This document shows, piece after piece, positions 46,570 to 58,000 of a DNA stretch of 64,000 nucleotides. Source of the DNA: Deuterostichococcus epilithicus (lineage: Eukaryota > Chlorophyta > Trebouxiophyceae > Prasiolales > Stichococcaceae); assembly GCA_033439295.1 (NCBI GenBank), contig JAVTLE010000008.1:1116001-1180000 (forward strand). Direction: 5' to 3'. A model generated the notes under the pieces. That model ran no database searches, was not told where the DNA came from, and saw nothing but the letters and a program-made list of their open reading frames with translations. Numbering within the stretch: position 1 is the first letter of the stretch; the number at the start of each line of letters is the position of its first letter. The translations under genes were made by a program, and so were the position numbers.

Positions 46570-47724
46570 ATGCAAACAATCCCACCGACACGGCTGTTCC
46601 AGCCGTTTCAGCACGCGCAAATTTCCAGAAGCCGTGCAGCCAGCGTTGCGCCACGCAGCCGTAGCCCTGTGGTAGTCCGTGCAAGCCTCTTCGAAAACGC
46701 CATCAACGGGTACGGCCATTAGTGTTTTGTTGCGTCATGAAATAGCGTGTCCCTGGCTGATGTCTTGACTGATCATACACTTCGGCCGCAGCCTGACCAC
46801 CTTCATCAACAAATCGCCGCTCGCGGAGGGCAAGAAGCAGCTAGCGGTGAAGCAAGCCGGTGACTATGATGCGGCGGCGACGCGCGCACAGATCGACCGC
46901 TATGTGACGGACAACGCAGTGAGTAATCTGCTGGATCTCTTTCAATGTTGATGCTTCAATCCATGCGTCGCCTGCTCGCCATTCTTGAACCTCACGGTGA
47001 GATGCCACGCGCCAGGATATGTAGCTGTGCGCCATCTGCTGCTGCAGGTGCTCATCTTCAGCTGGACCAGGTATACACCCGTGTGTACATGTCAGCTGCA
47101 GCCTCGAGCGCCACGCAGCATTGACGTGGTGCTTTGGGAAGGCAAATCAATGCCCATCTGGCTCTGCAGGTGCCCATTCTGTGTGAATGCCAAGAACTTG
47201 CTCGACGAGTTGGGCGCCAAGTACACGGCGGTCGAACTAGACATCCGGGACGATGGCAAAGCATTTCGAGCAGAGCTGGGGCAGGTGAGGCGGCATGCTG
47301 GCAGATCCTCGCAATGAGGCACTGTGTGACATCTTCGAGGGAACGTGGGCCTTGACGTCTGCTGCCGCACTCACTGCCCACGCACTTCGTTATCCGACAT
47401 GACGGACTGGTGACGACGTGCCTGCAGCTGACCAACCGGACCTCGATGCCAAACTGCTTCATCGGAGGTGCGCGTCCACTGTGCGGGCTGATCAGTGTGC
47501 GCATGTTTCTCACAGCCTCAACAGTCGTGCATGCGTGGTCTCATCCAGTCATAACAACCTACCAACATCTCGACGCAGTGTGAAAGCCACCACTGATGAG
47601 ATCTTTGCACTTCGCTTCTGGTGCAGGAAAATCTTATGGCGGTTGCAACGATGGGCCCGGCATCATGAGCCTGCACAAGGAGGGCAAGCTTGTGCCGCTG
47701 CTCAAGTCCGTGGGTGCACTCTGA
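46570..47724 (+). CDS. Plastid-targeted glutaredoxin, CPFC active site
   Basis: Thiol-disulfide oxidoreductase using glutathione. Six exons keep phase: 46570-46709, 46792-46918, 47047-47069, 47170-47284, 47428-47467 and 47627-47724, giving 180 residues. The start exon encodes a Ser/Arg-rich, acid-poor leader ending SRSPVVVRASLFENAING, a typical plastid transit peptide with a VRA cleavage context. A helical segment KSPLAEGKKQLAVKQAG and AATRAQIDRYVTDNA comes before the glutaredoxin fold. The fold shows VLIFSWTRCPFCVNAKNLL with a dithiol CPFC site, SMPNCFIGG with the cis-Pro, and GGCNDG near the end, which binds glutathione. The dithiol site separates it from monothiol CGFS types. The segment between transit peptide and fold is an extension of about 45 residues. 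Confidence 0.9.
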
Positions 47725-48280
47725 GGAGCGCGTGCTGATGCCGACGTATTCGCCGGTTGACGCCATGTCAGGAGCAGAAACTATCAGGCAGTGCCCTCGC
47801 AACGGAGTATGGAATATCCGGGTTGAACAGTGCAATGTTGTGTTCATGCCTGACCGACCCCGCTTGAGTGCATCCTAAGCACTTGCGCTATGGAATTTCG
47901 TCGTTCTTGTTTTCGGCCGGTAAGTGCATCTTGCTGATGAGACAGAGAAGGGTTATTGACGAGGAAACGTCCGGTAACTAGTATCTAGCCCGGGAACGAT
48001 GTAAGCATTGCAATGACCAAGCTGACCAATGTGTCGTACACCCAGCGTTTGCCGTACAAGCTGACCTATGTACAGCAGTCCCTCACTCACTCACTCACTC
48101 ACCCTCTCATTGCTAATCGCAGTATCATGATTCAACGATTCTGCGATGCTCATGATTTAACATTCGCTTTGGTATAAGCACAGCGGCGTCCCTGCCCGTT
48201 GCCCCCTCATTTGCTAGGGCTGAGGTTTGTTATTCAACCCAGAGGCGAACAGCTAGCACCGGCAGCGATAGCTGACGACT
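47725..48280. other. Gap between glutaredoxin and dihydropyrimidinase
   Basis: About 556 bases between two plus-strand genes. It holds a CTCA microsatellite (48082-48101), a TGTAA at 47999-48003 that could serve the glutaredoxin 3' end, and presumably the dihydropyrimidinase promoter. Confidence 0.45.
48082..48101 (+). repeat. CTCA microsatellite
   Basis: About five tandem CTCA units in the gap upstream of the dihydropyrimidinase gene. Confidence 0.85.
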
Positions 48281-51200
48281 ATGCTCAGCCTTCTCAAGCT
48301 TTCGATCTGCTCCTTGGGACTGCTCGCCGTCATTGCACTGCCCGCTGCTGCTTTTCCGGAAGCAGTCCTGATAAAGGTGATCCCGTTTGCCCGGAAGGTC
48401 GCGATTCGTTCTGTGTGCGTGCATGCACTTGGACTGCCTGACGATTCTATTTTGCGCCTGCCCCACGGTGGTGGTCCGATGCCTGTGATGGCAATGCACC
48501 TGGGTGATGCTGCCGCGCGTTTCAGCTGGTTGTGAAGGACTTGACGTATTAACCGCGCAGGGAGGCACAGTCGTGAACGCGGACAGGAGCTTTCCCGCGG
48601 ATGTGCTCCTCGAAAATGGCCTCATCGGGGCAGTTGCACCAAACATACAGGTGGAGGAATCGGCTTGTGCAGACACTTGCCGGCGGCGCGGCACTGGCCT
48701 GCTGGGGCAGTGAGCGCAAACGCTACATTCCGCAAGCATCATTCAATCTTCGTCTGTTGCACAGGCGCCGGATGGAGCAAGAGTCATCGATGCCACGGGC
48801 AAGCTGGTCATGCCTGGCGGCATTGATCCCCACACGCACCTGGAGATGCCGTCCTTTGGGACTCTCGCCTGCGACGACTTCTACAGGTCGATGCTGCCTG
48901 AGATACGTCTTTAAGTGTGCTTTTCTGCTGGAAGCCTGACGTATGGCTTCGAGCCACGCCCCACCGAGCGAGCACGCAACCTGCTGATGGATCCTAAGCG
49001 CTGGCTCATGCAGTGGCCAGGCGGCGGCGCTGGCCGGCGGCACCACCATGCACATTGACTTTGCGCTGCCCTTCAACGGGAGCCTGACGGCGGGCCTGAC
49101 AGAGTGGCGGCGCAAGGCCGCCATTTCCGTCATGGACTACGGATTCCACATGGCCATCACATCCTGGGACCAGCAGGCGAGCAGCCTCTGTTTCGACATT
49201 CCCTTCTGCGCACAGGATTGATGCATCACGGGCTGCAGGTCATGCAGGTGGTGTGATCTGGGTGCGGTATCGAAATCACAGCCGCGCCCATGTTTGCCGC
49301 TGCTGTGAGAACATGTGGTGCTGGAGCTCTCCTGGTTCAATTTTGGATTCAAAAACGGCCTTTTAGACCCATTTGCATTTTCGGAAGTGCACTCAGCAAG
49401 CCTTTGGTCACCTGCACCGTATTGCTGAACCCACCATGCTGCCACTAATCCAGTGCCGCTCATGGTGCGGCAGGTGGAGCGCGACATGGAGACTCTAGTG
49501 GCGGCGGGCGTTAATAGTTTCAAGTTCTTCATGGCCTACAAGGGCGTGTTGCAAGTCACCGACGAGCAGCTGCTGCTGGGCTTCGCCAAGTGCCGGCAGC
49601 TGGGTGCCCTGCCGCAGGTGCCAGCCACAGAAAGTGTACTGCTGCCCTTGGCTTTATCGCTGCACTTGCATGCTGCGTGCATGCTACTCTGCAGAGGGCG
49701 TAAGCCGTGTCTGAGGAGCCTGAACAAGCCGGCCTGAATCATCGGTGGCTGCACAGTTCGCTTGAGCGGTTTTCACTCGTATGTTGATGTGAGAGCAGGT
49801 GCACGCAGAGCACGGCGACGCGATCTTCATGGCGCAGCAGTCCACATTTGATGCAGGCATCACGGGGCCAGAGGGCCACGCCATCTCCCGCCCAGCAGTC
49901 CTGGAGGTGCGCTGCCACTCCTACCAGGCTGGAGCGGCCACCTCAGGGGCGATTAGAGTTTCCAGTCAAGTGCCGGGCGGTGGCTGACCCGGCACTGTGC
50001 GGCGGCCAAGCGAAATTTGTCGGGATTTGCCGCATGCTCGCAGAATTGGCATTGCATGGCTCGACATCGTGTGCGTGCCGCGTCCGCATTCCTGCTGACG
50101 GTGCACGTGTGCGATGTGCAGGGCGAGGCGACGTCACGCGCAATCAGGCTGGCAAAGTTTGCGGGTGTGCCGCTGTATGTGGTGCATGTGATGGCAACAG
50201 AGGCGCTCGAAGAGGTGCTGCCCACTCCAAATCACTCTCAAGGGAATCGCTTGCAATGCTTGACCAGCACCGGCCACAGCCTACTGCTTCCCCTGCTCGA
50301 CCCACGGTGCCAGGTCTGCGCGTGCTGCCGCATTCTTCCGGGGCAGCAGCGGAGCGAGGGCTGTGAGCCGGCTGCTGCGACCTCCATATGTCGCCAGCGA
50401 CGCAACACGAGACGGAGCCGTTTCAGGCCACAATACCACCTGTCTGCAGGTAGTCAGGGCGCGCGCCACAGGGCAGCGAGTCCTCGGAGAGGCGGTCGCG
50501 TCCGGCATCTCCTGTGACGACAGTGGGCTGTGCGCTCTTTGCCTCCCCAGCCGCGGCTTGCTGTGCCCAGCACAGCAGTGGATGCGGCCTGTCGTCAGGC
50601 CCAGCCCGAGTGCACCATGTGCTCGCTCTCGTGCCAGCGTCCGCTGTGCAAGTGGATGGATCGGCGGGCAGGCATTGCCGAACCTGTCAAACCTTCGGCT
50701 TGTGGTGCACAGGGGCAATCCCACTCGAGCGTCTGCATGCAGGTGGGACCCAGACTTTGACAAGGCGGCACGCTTCGTGATGTCGCCGCCGATCCGCGGC
50801 GCCGGCACCGCCGCTCGCCTCAAGGGCGCGCTCGCGGGTGGCGCACTCACCATGGTCGCCACAGACCATGCAGTGTTTAACAGCACCCAGAAGCGGCTGG
50901 GACGCCACGACTTCAGGCAAGAGCGCTGGGTGCCGACCTGCTCTGAGGCCGCTCCTGCGGGTTTCGGCCTGCTTAGGGCCCGCCTGCTGCGCTGCTTCCC
51001 ATGGGAATTCAAGCGCTGCGAAGAAGAAGCGAGTGCAAAAGACGTGCTGAAAGGCTCTTGCTTGCTTGCTGCAGGAAGATACCCAACGGCGTCAATGGCA
51101 TTGAGGAGCGCTTGCATGTCGTGTGGAATGAGATGGTCGTTCCAGGTGTGTTGGCCGCGAGGCACATCTGACGGCAGCTCGAAAGCCAGACCTGCAGTGT

Positions 51201-51980
51201 GCAGGCAGCGGCATTTGTCTGCTTGGTGCGGCAGGTCGTGCTGCAGATTGACTTAGGCATGTGGCCGCGACGCCCTGTCTGCACTCAATGCACACGGGCG
51301 CAAGCATGCTGTGCGCTTCGGCACGAGCAGCGGCCCCTGATGCACCATCACCTGTGCCAGCTGTCTGCCGCAGGGCTCATCACCGCGTCGAGGTTCGTGG
51401 ACATCGTCAGCACCAGCATCGCGCAGGCATTCGGCATCTACCCGCGCAAGGGCGTCATCGCCGCGGGGTCCGACGCCGACATCATCATTTTCGACCCCGC
51501 CGCACAGCACACCATCAGCGCTGCGACGCACCACTCCGCCATGGACACCAACATCTATGAGGGCAAGCGCATCCTCGGCAAGGTGACCCGCTTGAAGCTG
51601 CCCTGCAAGCTTCGGTGTCGGCTCTGCAGCCTCTGGGAATGCGAACTAAGCGCTGCCGTTGGCCTGCCACGCCTTGGCATGTGGTGCGTGTGCGTCGAAG
51701 GGATGTGCATGAGTGGCACAGGCTGCACAATGCGCTGAGCTTGGGTGTGTTGACTGCCGTTCAGGTCGTGGTGACCATCAGCCAGGGTAAGGTCGTGTGG
51801 CAGAACGACAGGCTGAGCGTCGTGGCGGGCGCAGGCCGCTTTGTGGAGATGCCGCCCTTCCCACCGCCCTTTGAGGGCCTAGAGAAACGCAATGCCGCGT
51901 GGCTCAGCGAGGAGTTCCCGTATGGAGACACTCCGGTGCTTCGGCCAGAGGCAGGCGACCGCTCGACGGATGAGCTGTGA
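48281..51980 (+). CDS. PYD2: Dihydropyrimidinase (PYD2-like)
   Basis: Zn-dependent cyclic amidohydrolase that opens dihydrouracil and dihydrothymine, the second step of reductive pyrimidine catabolism. The first exon (48281-48376) encodes a signal peptide with core [19 protein letters not shown] and ends VLIK; the next (48561-48650) starts [20 protein letters not shown] in phase. Later exons carry [14 protein letters not shown] with the HxH metal ligands, [32 protein letters not shown] with the Lys to be carbamylated, [45 protein letters not shown] with the metal-binding Asp, and [20 protein letters not shown]. The last exon ends [20 protein letters not shown] followed by Leu and TGA. All catalytic ligands are present. 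The secretory signal agrees with the reported secretory location of the Arabidopsis enzyme. Some internal borders are approximate. Confidence 0.94.
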
Positions 51981-52256
51981 CAGGGGAGATGCACGGGCTC
52001 AAGCCCTTCCGCTACAGTGCCGCTGTAGCGACAATCAACTGAAATATACCTCTAGAAGCTGTTTTCGCAATCTGGACTTGCAAGACACGGTCGGTATCTG
52101 GCACTTGTCTCTTCCATACGGGGGCTGCAGACCCACTCGGGAAGCACGGCTCAATGGCCACAGCAGCCGCATCAACGTTCCGCATGCCGTCTCCTCTCAA
52201 GTTTGCGAGTTCAGCCGTGTTGAATTTGGCGAACGACCCTAGCTGTAAGGTGAGCA

Positions 52257-53525
52257 TCAGAATGCCGTTCTGACGGCAACTGCAATCACGGCCGCAGCTG
52301 CCGCAACATACGCCACAGCGGTAACAGCATTGACCACGACCGCGTGATGTCGACTGCCCGCTGGCACGCTCCACTCGAGACTGGAAAGCACTCCGTCACC
52401 GAGGGGTGCTTGCAGCCGCACAGCATGCCAGCCTGCAGGCTGCGCTCCGCTGCTGCTGCACCGTACCCTGACCGTCGGCGGCGGCAGCCGGATCGCGACC
52501 ATCGGAGACCGCAAGCTGTGCAGCGACCACGTGCCGCTGCCCTCACTGCCCGCCACAGGCGCAGGGTAGCGAGCATGCACCGGGACGGTGAGGCTCGCAG
52601 TAACATGCGGCCCTGTCGCTGTTGTGCCGGTCGTCGTGGCTGGTTCTGGACCTGCAGACCCGGAGCCTCCGGTGTCAGACCCGCCGGCGGCAGCAAAGGC
52701 GGCAGCCGCGTGGCGCCTTGGCTCCCTAGCCGCCTGGAGGCCGCGGCTCTGCCACCAGGGCTGCTCACCACCGCCTGCCGCCGTGGTGCCCACCGTCGCA
52801 TTGAGGTGCAGCACCAGTGCTGTCGGCTCGCACTCGGGCTCTGTGCGCTCCGCGTCTGCAGTCCCAAAGAGCTGCGCGGCAAATGTGCCAGGGCGGTCGC
52901 GCTTTGCGTTCGGCACCGCTGTTGTGCCGCGCACGGCTCCCTGCTGCGTTGCCGCCCGCAGCCGAGCCGCTGCCAGGCTGCTCATCTGGTCCATGTCAGC
53001 GTATGCGCCCGCTGGCAGGCGCTGCACTAGCGCAACCTGGCAGGCGGCACCCGCCCGCGGCGGGGCGCAGCCGCCGCCGCCGAGCACGGAGGCGAGCCAC
53101 CACCAGAGCCTGACGTGAGCTGCCCGCCCGCTGACCGTCAGCCCGCAGGCGTTCAGTGCCAGCTCGTAGGACAGCTCCCGGTGGAAGCCGGAGCCGGCCA
53201 GGCGGTGGCGCAGCTGCCCTGACCATGCCGCATTGCCGGCCACGCCCGCATCCACAGCCTGCGGCACCGACGCCAGCGCCTGCAGCAGGAGCAGCAAGAG
53301 GTGGTCAACGAACTCCGGGAAGTCCTCCGGCGATGGGGACCCCATGCACTCCAGAGAGCTGGCATCCTGCACGTTCGCATGGGCACAGAATGAATTCCGC
53401 AGATTGGCACGACTTGGCAGCCTCTGCACCTGGCTCAGCACGTCGGGCAGCGCTGCTGCGGCCGCGACGGCGGCGGCGAGACACAGCACCATGGCCACAG
53501 AACACATGGAGACGACGCCCCGCAT
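52257..53525 (-). CDS. PIG-X/PBN1-like subunit of GPI mannosyltransferase I
   Basis: ER membrane protein that stabilises PIG-M, which adds the first mannose to GPI anchors. A single uninterrupted frame of 422 residues starts MRGVVSMCSVAMVLCLAAAV, a signal peptide. The lumenal part contains GFHRELSYELAL, LPAGAYADMDQMSSL and, later, VPVHARYPAP; the GFHR...L, LPxGxYxDxD and HxRYPxP elements are the hallmarks of PIG-X. A transmembrane segment NAVTAVAYVAAAAAVIAVAV ends the protein, followed by RTAF. A Gly/Thr/Ala-rich stretch between the blocks (about residues 215-300) is expanded relative to the usual size. It has no introns, unlike its neighbours. The start codon lies 55 bases after the stop of the TMEM230-like gene. 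Confidence 0.8.
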   Translation of the reverse strand: MRGVVSMCSVAMVLCLAAAVAAAAALPDVLSQVQRLPSRANLRNSFCAHANVQDASSLECMGSPSPEDFPEFVDHLLLLLLQALASVPQAVDAGVAGNAAWSGQLRHRLAGSGFHRELSYELALNACGLTVSGRAAHVRLWWWLASVLGGGGCAPPRAGAACQVALVQRLPAGAYADMDQMSSLAAARLRAATQQGAVRGTTAVPNAKRDRPGTFAAQLFGTADAERTEPECEPTALVLHLNATVGTTAAGGGEQPWWQSRGLQAAREPRRHAAAAFAAAGGSDTGGSGSAGPEPATTTGTTATGPHVTASLTVPVHARYPAPVAGSEGSGTWSLHSLRSPMVAIRLPPPTVRVRCSSSGAQPAGWHAVRLQAPLGDGVLSSLEWSVPAGSRHHAVVVNAVTAVAYVAAAAAVIAVAVRTAF

Positions 53526-53580
53526 CGCCGCTTGTGGTTTGCTGCTTGCAGCAGCTCCCTTGGGCGCGACTGCGGCCCGG

Positions 53581-54441
53581 TCAAGAGGGGATCTGGCTGT
53601 ACGAGTAGCCCTCGCAGCCGCAGAAGGTCAGAAAGGCGAGCGACGTCACGTAAGCGCCTGCAGGCACAGCAGCGGTTGCTCTAAGTCAGGCCTCCGAACG
53701 ACATGCCACAGCAGCCACCCTGCTGCTCTGTTGGCGGCGGGCTGAAGGCGCTCTCGTACCAGCTGCGTCACAAACACATGGGTTACATCACAGATATATG
53801 GGTTATGGTGTACCTGGGATGGCCATGATGAAGCCCAGAATGGTGAAGCCCCAGCCCTGCGTCCGCCCAGAGACGGTCAACATTTTGGCTGCGCCGCATC
53901 CGTCTGGCAACAACGCGGCATGCACGACATGAAGCTGGCGCCTCACCGCGCCATCCTCTCGGATGACGTGCCCGGCGAGATGCAGGAAGCCGTAGGAAAG
54001 GCTAGCGACACCGCCGACGAGCAGCACGATGCCCAGGAGGATGGCCTGTGATGACAAGGGCAGGCAGGCACTCGGACGCACGGTTCAGACATTTGCGCGT
54101 CTTTGTCAGTCTGGTGACGTGATTGCTTCTCGGACGACCGGTCAAGCACCGTCTGCGTGCAATCCAGAAGCATTGTCGACGTGAAGCAGCACAGCGGTCA
54201 TGCACAAGTGGCACGTCAGTGCCTGCCTGCTTTGGCGCCTTTGGCTTGGGCGGTGCCTCTGCAGCTGGCGCGTACTGCGAGGGTGACGGACACGAATGAG
54301 CCTTTGTTTGGTCGCTTGTACTTCAAGGAAAATGAAGGAAGTATCTGCAGGCAGCTGTGAACAAGTCCACGCCGCGGCACTTGACCAGAACACCTGGTCG
54401 GGTTCTTCAACAGGGACGGATCGGTAGCGCAGCGTGGACAT
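53581..54441 (-). CDS. TMEM230-like small membrane protein
   Basis: Predicted two-span endomembrane protein; human TMEM230 acts in secretory and synaptic vesicle traffic. Four exons keep phase: 54441-54394, 54045-53947, 53856-53814 and 53657-53581, giving only 88 residues. The protein starts MSTLRYRSVPVEEPDQ, then membrane span 1 ILLGIVLLVGGVASLSYGF, a short loop, span 2 GWGFTILGFIMAIPG, and ends FCGCEGYSYSQIPS. The pair GFxxxIPG and the terminal GYSYxxIP are the family signature (human: FLPGFYHLR and GYSYDDIP). The loop between the IPG and the terminal motif is shorter than in animals. Directly upstream of PIG-X on the same strand. Confidence 0.78.
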
Positions 54442-55004
54442 TGCAGGGCTTGAGGTACTGACTGAAATTGCTGAACTGCGGCATGCGTCGCGCGATTAGC
54501 GTGCTACAGATCCACGAGTGCAGGGCAACCCAATGGCCGTTCAGGAATGCTGTCACGCCTTGGTCTGCGGGCTTGTCTCGACGCAAGGGTGGATCACGCA
54601 GAGTGGCGTTCGACGACTGTGACCGAGACACAAAGTGTGCTACTGTGGAGACGCCTCTGCACACAGGGAGAAGGGGGAAGCCGGGCGGTCGCGCAGACAT
54701 TGCATTCCCTCCTGACGTCGTGGTCCTGCACTTCATCGGCAGGTCCTGTGCTGTCAACTGCTCGGTTGAATCGAAACGACCGTCGCTTGCTGACTACTCG
54801 CGAAACTGTTCCAGGGCTGTTCTTATGTTGCGCTGCCTGCTGCCTGTCGCCATGCTGCCGCCGCCGCCGCCGACCAGCCGCCACGCCGCCGCTGCGAAAT
54901 TCTATGCCCTGCCACATAACGTATCGGAATCGATGAGATCCCGGGCGCAGCTGCACGACTTCCTGTTCTCAAAGCTTGTATAGGCCAGTAGCATGCTGCT
55001 CTCG
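54442..55004. other. Gap between the TMEM230-like gene and the coiled-coil gene
   Basis: About 560 bases between two minus-strand genes; the promoter of the TMEM230-like gene and the coiled-coil gene's 3' UTR should lie here. A GCC-repeat patch occurs near 54860. No gene recognised. Confidence 0.4.
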
Positions 55005-58000
55005 TCAGAAGTCCACCAGCAGGTCATCATGCGGTTCCTTCGGCTCTGGAGACGCCAGCGGGTCATCGCCACCATAGATTCGCTGCATGGCGCGGCGGGG
55101 CGCCTTCTTCGCCACTAGCTTGCCGTTCCGCCGGCCGCCGCCCCCGCCGCCCGTTGCAGGACCGCCACGATTGGCGGTGCGCTGATCGACACTGCCGGCA
55201 CTGCCGCTGTCTGCGCCATGGGCCGTGCTGCTGAGCGCATTCTGGCATGCAGGGCGCAGCCACTGCAGCGTGACTCCGGGCTGCTGCGAGCGTACCGTCC
55301 CCCCAGCAGCCGGTTGCTGCTTGCCGGTCTGCTTCGCGCCCGCTCTGCGCATCAAGTTCAGAACCTGGGCTCAGTGACTAGAGTTGAGAAGCTTTTGCAC
55401 AGAAATTCTCGGAATAATACCCTGCGCAGCTTAGCGCAGGCGCAGAAAATGTTTCATATGCAGATACTGTGGCAGCTACGAGAACCCTTCATGCAAGTTC
55501 CACCCATGATATGGCGCACCGTTGCCCTGGTCGCTGCGAGCCTTCGACTGCTGGCTGCCGGCTGGAAACCGTCCTGGCCAGATTGGATAGCGCCTGCACC
55601 GCCACTGCCGGCGCCGCACACTCAAATGCCTCGTGCGTTTCGCGCAGTAGAACTGCATTCAGGACGACCAGAAGTGGCTGTCAAGATCGGCTTTTGCTAG
55701 TGCCGGCAACCAAGCGTGTCAGGTCATGTTTCCAGTTGCCTGCTGCAAGGTAGACAGCGCCTGCAGTTTGGCATCGCACTAGAAAAAGGCTGCGCAGCGG
55801 TTGCGCCCTGTCAGCGGGTATGGCTTGCACCTGTTCTGACGCCCGAACCTGCGGCAGCGGCGTCGCCAAAGTGCTGCTGCGCTTGCGCCGGCACGCGGCG
55901 CACGCGGCGCACCGTGACAGTCTCCTCATGCCGCCAGTCTGGCGCGTCGCGGTGGGAGCCGCCGTCGTCGAGCGGCCGCTTCACGGGCGTGGTCGTGCGG
56001 CGCACTGTGGTCTCCTGCACAAGTTCAGAGCTGTGGCTTGACCGAAGGAAAATGTGGACTAGTGCCGAGGCACTGCTGCCTGGAATGGGGCCCGAGAGGC
56101 AACGCTGCAGCATACCAATAACAGTCACACCGGTGTGAGGCAGCCTTGTGGCGTGCTGCGTCACATGAATGCCTCCCCAGGCTGATGCACTCGTCCTGTC
56201 GAGCAGCACAAGCAGCCCACCTCCACCAGGCAGCCGAGGCGGGCGCCGCGCTGATGTTGTGGCGGTTCCGCTGCCGGGCCGCCAGGTGCCGGCAGTCGCT
56301 GCGGCGACAGCGGCTCCTCCACGGTGTAGTGCTGCTGCCAGCCGTCCTGTTGCTGACACACGCTGCGCGGCCGGCTCTGCGAGGAGACCAGGCGGCAGTG
56401 ACTGGGGCAGTGTCGCCACAGGTGCACGAGGTGAGCGCAGTGCCGGGTCGCTGCTGCCTCAATCGTGTGCGCCTTGTCACGTGAGTGTCCTGGCCTGGGA
56501 TTGTCCCGTGCAAGTTGAGAGTCCCAGGACTGTGCAGCTGCCAGCTGGGTGCGTCTGCCGCACAGTCCAGTGCTGCTGACTTGGAATCGCTTGCAGTCAG
56601 GTCGAGAGGCTGCACACCTTCTGGGTACTGCCGCCGCCGCCGCCACCGCCAAACACGCCCAGCTGCCCGGGCTCGGTGCTGCCGCACGCCTCTGGAGATG
56701 TGTCCACATCCATGTCGTAAAACTCGTCCCACTGCCGCCGCTGCTGCGGAGGCGGCGGGAGCTGCTGCTGCCGCGGCGGAGGCGCATGGCCATGCTTTGG
56801 CGGCGAGCCGAGCGCCGCAAGGGTGCGTTTGAGGTTGGCCAGCTCCTTCGCCTGTCATCAGGACACACCATGTCAAGACGACTGCACTTCCAGGTTGTGC
56901 TCAGCACATAGTCCCCTGCACTGCAAACGGCTGCATCCTTGCATGCGCATCGCACAAGCCAAGCCATTTTGGCTTGCAAGCAAGCAGGTGGGTGAAGAAC
57001 CGTCTCCTCTGAACGAGCAGCAGCACTACTCGCGGCTGCCACCTTTGCCTCGATGCGGCGCTGGGAAGCCTGGTTGGCGGAGGCCAGGCGGCTAGCCTCC
57101 TGCGCCAGCTGTGCGCCCTCGCCTTTGGCGCCGACGCCGCTGTTCTGCCCCCGCGGCGGCGCCCGCGAGGCGGCCGTCAGCCGGCCCAGCTCGTCCTTCA
57201 GGTCGGCGCGCCGGAACGCCTCGCTGTCGGCGCCGGCCCTGGCACCTGCCACACGGAGACTGACACTGACTCGCCATCGTCGCGCCCGTCTTGCACATTG
57301 AGAGGCCTGGACACGTGACCCAGCTCCCACGTGATTTGATTATGGCACATCGATGTAGACAGACGGACAATAGCACGTCGCATGCAGCGCACACCTTCAA
57401 GGTCGTTGAGGAGGCGGCTGTGGGCGTCTGCCTTGTCCGCCACCTGGCGCTGCAACGCCTGCGCATTGAACGATACCAAGCCCAAAACAACGACTGAGTG
57501 CCATGTGGTCCTGCATCCCTCGCGATCCTGCAGTCAACCCTGCTGCAGAGCACCACCAGGACGCGGCACCCAACTGCGCTGCGCAGTCGTTCAGTGACCT
57601 GCGGAGCTGTACCTGCTGTTTAGCGGCAAACTCCCGGAGCTGCGCTACGGCCGATTCGCGCCTGGCGGTGCACTCTGTCAGCTCGTCTCTGAAGACAGCC
57701 TTGCGGCGCTCCAGGGCGTCCAGGCTGCAGTTGGTCCGGAAAGCGCTGCATTCTGCGAGGAACGCCTGCGCGTCGTCCCGCAGCAGTTTCCGGGTGGCAG
57801 TGATTTGTTCCTGCGGGCAGACAGGACACGAAGTGGGTTCCTCGCGTGCCCTGAGCAAGTCCGTGCAGCATGTGGATGCGTGCAACAGTCATGATGCAGT
57901 GCGTTGGGTTCAGGAGGCAACAGAGCTGTCGCCTGCAAATGAGCCAGGTCCTGACATCGCTGTGTGTTGTTTGCGACAGCATTTTGTCAACTGTCAAGCA

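Noticed and set aside
52344-53030. Plus-strand 228-codon ORF antisense to PIG-X
   Set aside because: Arg/Ala/Pro-rich reading opposite a gene with a signal peptide, family motifs and a membrane anchor.
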